From assembly GCA_902812455.1 (NCBI GenBank), contig CADDZH010000140.1, positions 1 through 9,863 of the forward strand: 9,863 nucleotides of DNA, written 5' to 3'. The position numbers and the translations under genes are program-made. Source of the DNA: Chloroflexota bacterium. Lineage in GTDB: Bacteria > Chloroflexota > Ktedonobacteria > Ktedonobacterales > Ktedonobacteraceae. The notes below the pieces were generated by a model. It was not told the DNA's origin, made no database searches, and was given only the letters and a program-made list of their open reading frames with translations. Shown piece by piece: positions 1-4,375 of the stretch. Each line of letters starts with the position of its first letter. Within the stretch, counting starts at the first letter, position 1.

Positions 1-8
1 GACGTGGA

Positions 9-55
9 GGGGCAGCGGGGGCCTTGCGCTTGCCCTCGCGCCTCTTCGCTGCCCC
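9..55. repeat. GC-rich inverted repeat at left edge
   Basis: GGGGCAGCG at 9-17 is exactly inverted as CGCTGCCCC at 47-55, with a 29-nt GC-rich spacer. All three forward frames across it close within about 86 bases, so no coding tail of an upstream gene can be shown. It could be the hairpin of a terminator for a gene left of the window, although no T-tract follows, or part of a dispersed GC-rich repeat. Confidence 0.4.
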
Positions 56-218
56 CTCACCCCATAAATCTACCCTTGTGAAGTAAGCTCCGCTCCTACC
101 CTGGATAAGTGGACATCGTGGTCGTATATAGTAGCAATGACCCTTGCGGTCATCATGATGTGTAGCCATTTGACGCTTAGCCGGTAGAAACGAGAAACAG
201 TAAGGGCCAGGGCAGGAG

Positions 219-252
219 GCCGATAAATCGGCGCTGGGCGCGATAAATCGGC
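219..252. repeat. 20-bp-period repeat of CGATAAATCGGC
   Basis: CGATAAATCGGC occurs at 221-232 and again at 241-252, exactly 20 bases apart. The first copy sits inside a near-palindrome, GCCGAT-AA-ATCGGC (219-232). The short palindromic unit in a non-coding stretch resembles a REP-type dispersed element; whether it recurs elsewhere in the genome cannot be seen here. Confidence 0.55.
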
Positions 253-320
253 CCCTACTAGTCCGTCAAGCTTCATATGACCGATACCATGTAGTGGCCT
301 CCCTTGTGGGGGCCAGGCTT

Positions 321-368
321 CACCCACCAATTGAAGTTTGACAGACTACTACAGGCAATTGGTGGGTG
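321..368. repeat. 13-bp perfect inverted repeat CACCCACCAATTG / CAATTGGTGGGTG
   Basis: CACCCACCAATTG at 321-333 and its exact reverse complement at 356-368 flank a 22-nt spacer. The right arm is also the beginning of a longer direct repeat (see 350-524). There is no adjacent T-tract, so this is not an obvious terminator. It could be the end of a decayed mobile element or a protein-binding palindrome. Confidence 0.55.
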
Positions 369-524
369 GTGTTGGTCATCTTTATCGCCAGCTCCTAATG
401 ATTTTTGACACCCGAAACAGGGAATAAGGATCTCCCTCTCGTGGAACCCGAAGCAGGACAGGCACAAGGCACTGTCCCTACAGTCAATTGGTGGGTGAGG
501 TTGTTCATCTTCATGATCGGCTCT
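350..524 (+). repeat. imperfect direct repeat pair starting CTACAGnCAATTGGTGGGTG
   Basis: Two segments, about 350-394 and 479-523, align with a 129-nt offset. Both begin CTACAG, one variable base, then CAATTGGTGGGTG, and later share GTTG, TCATCTT and GCTC blocks. Similarity fades after about 40 bases. With the inverted copy at 321-333 this makes three copies of the core in about 180 bp. Only three copies and irregular spacing argue against a CRISPR. Confidence 0.5.
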
Positions 525-682
525 TACAGGTCTGCTGCTTATCCAATAGGCATCTCCACCCAATAGTACTAGCATATGTAGCAGTCAGTTCAGCCATTCG
601 CAAAAAATATGCTACCATAATAACCAACAAGCCCGGCGAAAGAGCCGCGCAGGTCTCTTTCGTCATGTTACTGAATATAGTG

Positions 683-799
683 TTGTCCGTTCCACTAGAC
701 AGAAGGATGCAAGCCTTTCCAGTAGAGGCCAGCAGGGACGCCAGAATCGAACCTGTACCGCTCGGAGATGAGCTGTTATCACTTGCATGGAACGGACAA
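683..799. promoter_or_regulatory. 12-bp inverted repeat with GGAAC motifs upstream of sigma gene
   Basis: TTGTCCGTTCCA (683-694) is exactly inverted as TGGAACGGACAA (788-799). The inner sequence also pairs TGCAAG (708-713) with CTTGCA (782-787), so the arms could form an 18-bp stem with a 13-nt bulge. The right arm contains GGAAC (789-793), the usual -35 signature of ECF promoters, about 41 bases before the sigma factor start; the left arm carries the same motif facing the other way. Auto-regulation by the ECF factor is an inference; a clear ECF -10 element is not visible. Confidence 0.35.
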
Positions 800-834
800 G
801 TCGATAATTGTAGCCATCGAAGGGATTGTAGCGC

Positions 835-1395
835 ATGGCCAGGGCGGAACCCATGGAAAGCACTTGGTCCTTTGACCAGATTTACGACGAATACAAGACA
901 GCTATTTATAACTACGTGTATCACCTGGTAGGTGACCGTGAGCAGGCAGACGATCTGACCCAGGACACCTTTCTCAAGGCATTCCGGGCACTGCCAAAAA
1001 TGGATGCAAACTTGAAATTGTCGGCCTGGTTGTACCGCATTGCGACAAATACAGCATATGATGCACTACGCCGCCGGAAGCTGATTGCATGGCTGCCGTG
1101 GCAAGACCTCGACCATGAGCCGGCGGATGTTGAAAGTGCAGACCCACAAGAAATGTATGGGACGACAGAACTTGTACGTGCCGCACTCCGCCGTATGCCG
1201 CAGCAGTACCGGGCGGCGCTCCTGCTCTACACTCAGGAAGGATTCTCGTATAGCGAGATTGCCCAGGCGCTCAACATAGCGGAAAGCGGTGTGAAGATGT
1301 ACCTGTCGCGTGCGCGCCAATCGTTTCGAGAACATTACCGCGCTTTGGAACAAGGAGGGCAAAATGAACTGCGAGCAAGTCGAGGAGCTACTTAG
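835..1395 (+). CDS. ECF-family RNA polymerase sigma factor
   Basis: Encodes a 186-aa group 4 (ECF) sigma factor, which directs RNA polymerase to a small regulon when released from its anti-sigma factor. Region sigma-2 covers about residues 16-82, with the core-binding and -10 recognition stretch around DREQADDLTQDTFLKAF and the following SAWLYRIATNTAYD. Region sigma-4 covers about 111-168, with the helix-turn-helix around GFSYSEIAQALNIAESGVK and the typical SRARQSF ending. Length and two-domain layout are normal for the family. The ATG at 835 has AAGGGA nine bases upstream; a second ATG at 853 (Met7) with AGGGCGG before it is an equally reasonable start. The 3' end overlaps the anti-sigma gene by 32 bases, so the two are surely co-transcribed and probably translationally coupled. 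Exact ECF subgroup not assigned. Confidence 0.95.
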   Translation: MARAEPMESTWSFDQIYDEYKTAIYNYVYHLVGDREQADDLTQDTFLKAFRALPKMDANLKLSAWLYRIATNTAYDALRRRKLIAWLPWQDLDHEPADVESADPQEMYGTTELVRAALRRMPQQYRAALLLYTQEGFSYSEIAQALNIAESGVKMYLSRARQSFREHYRALEQGGQNELRASRGAT

Positions 1396-3295
1396 TGCTT
1401 ACCTTGACGATGCGCTCGCTGTGGGGGAAGCAGCGGAATCGGCAGCCCAACTGAAGCTGGAAATCGCTGCTCACCTGGTGCTGTGTGCCAGGTGCAGTGC
1501 CATTCTTGCAGATTACCGCCGCCTTGATAACCTCCTTGCCCAATTGCCTCGAGTCACTCCAGATCCGTCCTTACGCCACAGGATTTTTTCCTCGCCAGAG
1601 TACCTGGAGCTTACCGGTACTGATAATGTCTTCGATGATCGAGTAGCCATAGAGCAAACCGTTCCACAAAAACGTGTACCGCGCAGCAGTGCGGATGGAA
1701 GCCGTCCACGACTTGTCGCTCTTCCAGGCGGTCGCCAGACTTCATCAGCTATACCCACAAGACCCAGGTTGCCAGCTTCAAGACACGATAACCAGGAAAC
1801 GGCTGCTCTCCCGCTACAACGTCGCCACGCCTGGGGTTTGCGCGTCATGCAAATTGCTGTAGCTGCCCTTATTCTTTTGACGCTCGGCGCCGGAAGCATC
1901 ATCGGCTGGAATGTGTGGGTGCAGCACAGCAACACAGCACAGGTTAGCAATGCTATTACCCCGCCTGCTGGATTACCTCAGGGTCTCCCGCTCTCAGCAG
2001 GCATGCATTTTGTTTTCTTGCGTGATGGTGCGCTCTGGAGCGCGCCTGCCGGGGGCAGCACTCCGCCCCAGCAACTGACACCAGGCGGGGTTAGTGTGGC
2101 TGCCGGCTGGGTCGTAAGCCCTCCTCTCACCGGACGATACGCAGGAGATATGCTGGCTTACATCGATTTGCAGAAAGCTCTGGTGCATACACTGCGAAGT
2201 GATGGGCTGCGCGACACGATTGTGCAGCAACCCCTCCTTAAAGCCGGTATCTCACCTTCCTCCGTCTGGGATACAGCCACAGGGGCAGCTATCCTGGATA
2301 GCCTGGCGTGGTCGCCAGATAGCAGCATGCTGGCCTTTGTTGCTGATCCAGAAGGCACAGGCCTCACCAATCTCTATATTTACTCCTTAGAGACGGGGGT
2401 AGTGCAAAAAGTGCCGCTTCCCATGCAAGGCAGCGTTTCTCACCCAATCTGGTCGCCAGATGGCATCCGTGTCGCATTCGAAGTCAGCCATAACGGCACA
2501 CAAAGCATCGTGGACTATAACACGCAGAACCATGGGCTCCTGGTGATTAGCAAGAATGTCCAGGCCGAGGGAATGCCCAACGATACGCTGCTCACGCTGG
2601 ACTGGTCACCGGATGCGAATACACCAACGATCACGTGGAGTGTAGGAGTAATAGGGCACGTTCACAGCATCTGGCAGCAGCATGTAGGCAGTGGATGGAC
2701 GCCTACCCCGCAGGAAATGGTTGCTGGCGACTACGTGCAGGCAATCTATAGCCGCAACGGGCACGATGGCATAGGAAGCTGGCTTCTGGTCACATCGGTC
2801 GCTGGGCGAGCCGCCGATCTCTGGCGCCTGGATATGACGCCGGGAGCAGCGCCGGTCGCACTGACAAGCGGCAAAGAGGTCGATGTTGCCCAGTGGTCAC
2901 CCGATGGCACAAAGATCGATTACCTCGATGCGCTTTCATCCGGCACCGGCACGCTGCATGTCGTGGATGCATCTACAGCCCAGGATATGCTGATCGCAGC
3001 AGGGGTTGCTGATGATCCAGCTCCGGCGTGGTCGGTAGATGCGAAACAACTGGTGTACAGCACAGGGACACAAACAGCGGTGGTGACGCCAGGAAATAGC
3101 CAGAAGATTGCAGTACTCAAGCTGCGCGGGCATGCCTCAACGTTCACATGGTTTGCCAGCTCACCACACCAGTTGATCGTGACTTTGAGCGATGGGCAGC
3201 AGGGCGCCTACTTGATTGATACAGGGCATATGACGATACGCCAGTTGTACCAGGAGGATATCAGTGGCCCTATCCTCTGGACGCAAGTTCCCTAG
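1364..3295 (+). CDS. membrane anti-sigma factor, zinc finger plus extracytoplasmic beta-propeller
   Basis: Encodes 643 residues. The N-terminus has the zinc-binding anti-sigma signature: Cys3 and H37-x3-C41-x2-C44, which in this family (zf-HC2 / ZAS domain) binds and silences the partner ECF sigma factor. A long polar linker (about 75-155) leads to one hydrophobic membrane segment (about 161-185). The rest, about 200-643, should lie outside the membrane and has repeated W-S-P-D blades (W316, W363, W414, W511, and a variant WSVD at 556), typical of TolB/PD40 beta-propellers. The start at 1364 was chosen because AAGGAGG lies five bases upstream and the Cys3 motif follows at once; an in-frame GTG at 1310 lies inside the sigma gene and lacks such a site. 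The propeller probably senses an envelope or extracellular cue, but its ligand is unknown. No protease cleavage site is evident. Confidence 0.92.
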   Translation: MNCEQVEELLSAYLDDALAVGEAAESAAQLKLEIAAHLVLCARCSAILADYRRLDNLLAQLPRVTPDPSLRHRIFSSPEYLELTGTDNVFDDRVAIEQTVPQKRVPRSSADGSRPRLVALPGGRQTSSAIPTRPRLPASRHDNQETAALPLQRRHAWGLRVMQIAVAALILLTLGAGSIIGWNVWVQHSNTAQVSNAITPPAGLPQGLPLSAGMHFVFLRDGALWSAPAGGSTPPQQLTPGGVSVAAGWVVSPPLTGRYAGDMLAYIDLQKALVHTLRSDGLRDTIVQQPLLKAGISPSSVWDTATGAAILDSLAWSPDSSMLAFVADPEGTGLTNLYIYSLETGVVQKVPLPMQGSVSHPIWSPDGIRVAFEVSHNGTQSIVDYNTQNHGLLVISKNVQAEGMPNDTLLTLDWSPDANTPTITWSVGVIGHVHSIWQQHVGSGWTPTPQEMVAGDYVQAIYSRNGHDGIGSWLLVTSVAGRAADLWRLDMTPGAAPVALTSGKEVDVAQWSPDGTKIDYLDALSSGTGTLHVVDASTAQDMLIAAGVADDPAPAWSVDAKQLVYSTGTQTAVVTPGNSQKIAVLKLRGHASTFTWFASSPHQLIVTLSDGQQGAYLIDTGHMTIRQLYQEDISGPILWTQVP

Positions 3296-3321
3296 TTTCA
3301 ATCCCTCAAACGGGTTGTAGA

Positions 3322-3372
3322 TATTCACATGTTTTTCACAATGATGGACGGGTTTTTCACACGATTTTCACA
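3322..3372 (+). promoter_or_regulatory. four phased TTCACA boxes (operator or DnaA-box-like cluster)
   Basis: In the gap after the anti-sigma gene, TTCACA occurs four times in the same orientation, at 3324-3329, 3335-3340, 3356-3361 and 3367-3372. The start-to-start steps are 11, 21 and 11 bases, close to one, two and one helical turns, so all boxes face one side of the DNA. Two copies read TTTTTCACA, which fits the relaxed DnaA-box consensus TTWTNCACA; the other two differ from it at the first base. They could be a tandem operator for a regulator or a DnaA-binding cluster. A TATAGT hexamer follows at 3382-3387. Confidence 0.55.
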
Positions 3373-3453
3373 CAGCAGAAGTATAGTGTAGAAAGGAGTA
3401 CTTGTCGTATTTGCTGGGGATGTTGGAGTACGTGATATCTGGAGGAGGAAAGC

Positions 3454-4020
3454 ATGAACAATATACGCGTAGTTTCAGCGAAACGTTGGGTGAACAGCAG
3501 GCAACCTCGCATGCTCCAGCGTTCCGTCGATACCGGGCCGCTCTCTCACATAGAGATGGAAAAGACGCGCATCCTGCCAACCATCAAAAAATCGGCCCTG
3601 ACAATCGAGATGGAGCAGCCGCATGAGGCGTCCCGTGCTGGGATGACCGCCATTGCAGTGGCTCTAGAGGAGACACGCCAGACACCGGCTGTTGGCATAC
3701 CGGTCGTTCCTCGCAATGGCCAGCCAACAACACAGCCAGGTATTCAACTGTGGGCGAGAGCGCCATCAACCCGGAGCCTGGACTCTACCGGCGTAGCAGG
3801 ATCCATTGAGGCCCTTTCTATCTACCGGGTACGGTCTCGCCTGCTCAACCAGAATATTCTCTCCCTGCTACAACGGCGGGAGCGAGTGGTGTTCTTGCTG
3901 GTGGATGGGAAGCGAACAGTGAGGGATATAGCTGGCCTGCTTCACCGGAGCGAGCAGGATATAGCCAGCATCCTCGCGCGTTTCCTCCATCAAGGACTCA
4001 TCGAGCAGCTCAGCCCCTAG
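3454..4020 (+). CDS. small protein with C-terminal winged-helix domain
   Basis: Encodes 188 residues of unknown role. The ATG has an excellent GGAGGAGGAA ribosome site ending three bases upstream. Residues 1-120 are rich in polar residues, proline and threonine and show no recognisable fold, signal peptide or membrane segment. Residues about 126-186 look like a compact winged helix: an LNQNILSLLQRRERVVFLL helix and strand, the turn VDGKRTVRDIAGLL, a recognition-like helix EQDIASILARFL and the closing wing HQGLIEQL. Similar DGxRTxxxIA...GLIE domains are known at the ends of bacterial DUF4388-type signalling proteins; that comparison is from memory. It lies between two membrane signalling modules and behind the phased TTCACA boxes, so a role as their adaptor or transcription regulator is inferred, not shown. 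The disordered N-terminus is unusual for a classical repressor. Confidence 0.85.
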   Translation: MNNIRVVSAKRWVNSRQPRMLQRSVDTGPLSHIEMEKTRILPTIKKSALTIEMEQPHEASRAGMTAIAVALEETRQTPAVGIPVVPRNGQPTTQPGIQLWARAPSTRSLDSTGVAGSIEALSIYRVRSRLLNQNILSLLQRRERVVFLLVDGKRTVRDIAGLLHRSEQDIASILARFLHQGLIEQLSP

Positions 4021-4023
4021 AGC

Positions 4024-4040
4024 CTTACCGCTATGGTAAG
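4024..4040. other. small stem-loop after the winged-helix gene
   Basis: CTTACC (4024-4029) pairs with GGTAAG (4035-4040) around a 5-nt loop, four bases after the stop codon. No T-tract follows, so it is at best a weak or incomplete terminator; its position right after the gene is the only support. Confidence 0.3.
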
Positions 4041-4071
4041 AATCTCCATAAATCGCAGGGAATATTGATAG

Positions 4072-4100
4072 TTTTCACAATTTTTGGCGAATTTTTCAGA
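4072..4100 (+). promoter_or_regulatory. second pair of phased TTTTCACA-type boxes
   Basis: TTTTCACA at 4072-4079 and TTTTCAGA at 4093-4100 are spaced exactly 21 bases apart, the same spacing as the central pair in the 3322-3372 cluster. As there, GCAGAA follows shortly after the last box (4105-4110 here, 3375-3380 there), and a GTGATATCT nonamer occurs downstream in both gaps (4125-4133 and 3432-3440). This suggests one regulator acting on both promoters. Confidence 0.4.
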
Positions 4101-4152
4101 TTGCGCAGAAAAATGCTGCCAAAAGTGATATCTAATTGGCCGGGTTATGCGT

Positions 4153-4158
4153 TATAAT
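4153..4158 (+). promoter_or_regulatory. -10 element TATAAT for the kinase leader transcript
   Basis: A perfect TATAAT lies at 4153-4158. No good TTGACA-like hexamer is found 16-18 bases upstream, so the promoter may need an activator, for which the boxes at 4072-4100 are candidates. Transcription would begin near 4165, nine bases before the GGAG of the small ORF. Confidence 0.55.
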
Positions 4159-4182
4159 GTATAGGCCTGGGATGGAGAGCGG

Positions 4183-4234
4183 GATGTTCGCGAGCAAGCA
4201 GAACCACCTCGACGAGCGGCTTGCAGCGTTCATC
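4183..4234 (+). ncRNA. predicted stem-loop in the kinase leader RNA
   Basis: A long interrupted hairpin can be drawn: GATG (4183-4186) with CATC (4231-4234), CGC (4189-4191) with GCG (4226-4228), and GCAAGC (4194-4199) with GCTTGC (4219-4224), separated by TT/TT and GA/A interruptions and closed by a 19-nt loop. It could be enclosed, with a second weaker hairpin at 4241-4270, by CTGGGA (4167-4172) pairing with TCCCAG (4277-4282). I do not recognise a known riboswitch or small-RNA family. The same bases also read as a small ORF, so the structure may be incidental. Confidence 0.35.
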
Positions 4235-4315
4235 TGGACACGTGTAACCTTTCCCCATGGGGTTTGCACGCGCACCTCCCAGAGTCTCGCGCATGCTTTT
4301 GCATACGTGGGGTAA
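4184..4315 (+). CDS. putative small protein or leader peptide (43 aa)
   Basis: A 43-codon frame starts at ATG 4184, with GGAG at 4174-4177 six bases upstream, and ends with TAA at 4313-4315. An ATG at 4172 in the same frame would give 47 codons but has only about 7 bases of untranslated leader. The product begins MFASKQNHLDERLAAFIW and has no recognisable domain. Roughly two thirds of codons end in G or C, as expected for a real gene here. The layout is compact: TATAAT at 4153, ribosome site, ORF, and a stop codon that lies within the first bases of the terminator stem at 4312-4350. It could be a leader peptide controlling the kinase gene by attenuation, or a free-standing small protein. Against it: the opposite strand is also open across the region and no homolog is known to me. 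Confidence 0.5.
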   Translation: MFASKQNHLDERLAAFIWTRVTFPHGVCTRTSQSLAHAFAYVG

Positions 4316-4360
4316 GGGAAGGACGAGCTGGCACCCCGTCCTTCCCTTACTTTTTCTCTT
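4312..4360 (+). terminator. strong intrinsic terminator or attenuator before the kinase gene
   Basis: GTAAGGGAAGGACG (4312-4325) is a perfect 14-bp match to CGTCCTTCCCTTAC (4337-4350) around an 11-nt loop, followed at once by TTTTTCTCTT (4351-4360). This is a textbook rho-independent terminator. It ends only 15 bases before the kinase ATG and leaves no room for another promoter, so the kinase is probably expressed by readthrough. The left arm contains the TAA stop of the small ORF, so a terminating ribosome would cover it. Confidence 0.88.
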
Positions 4361-4375
4361 GAGTGAAAGGAATAC

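Larger units (their letters stand above)
1..834. other. long non-coding stretch with short repeats
   Basis: No convincing gene is seen in these 834 bases. Open frames exist on both strands (for example 488-931 on + and 511-924 on -), but they overlap each other, lack good ribosome binding sites, run into the start of the sigma factor gene and encode nothing recognisable. What the stretch does hold is repeats: a GC-rich inverted repeat at 9-55, a 20-bp-period repeat at 221-252, three CAATTGGTGGGTG copies between 321 and 497, and a 12-bp inverted repeat at 683-799. This mix suggests decayed or dispersed repeat elements plus the control region of the sigma factor gene. Confidence 0.6.

Noticed and set aside
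321..497. Possible CRISPR array from the CAATTGGTGGGTG copies
   Set aside because: Only three copies, one inverted, with unequal spacing and no cas genes nearby.
735..770. tRNA-like T-loop (GGTTCGATTC) on the minus strand at about 744-753
   Set aside because: Only a 3-4-bp stem can be made around it, and no acceptor stem, anticodon arm or CCA-proximal pairing is found, so it is not a tRNA gene.
488..931. Long open frames on both strands (488-931 +, 511-924 -, 273-575 -)
   Set aside because: They overlap each other and repeats, lack ribosome sites, run into the sigma gene and encode no recognisable protein.
1310..1363. Extended anti-sigma start at GTG 1310
   Set aside because: The extra codons lie in the sigma gene and lack a ribosome site, while ATG 1364 has AAGGAGG at ideal spacing directly before the zinc motif.
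3322..3372. Replication origin, from the DnaA-box-like cluster
   Set aside because: No dnaA, dnaN or AT-rich unwinding element is seen nearby, and two of the four boxes deviate from the consensus; kept only as a possible DnaA-binding or operator cluster.
4165..4350. 6S RNA or signal recognition particle RNA
   Set aside because: The long rod with central bubble of 6S RNA and the conserved GGAA-type apical loop of SRP RNA are not present.
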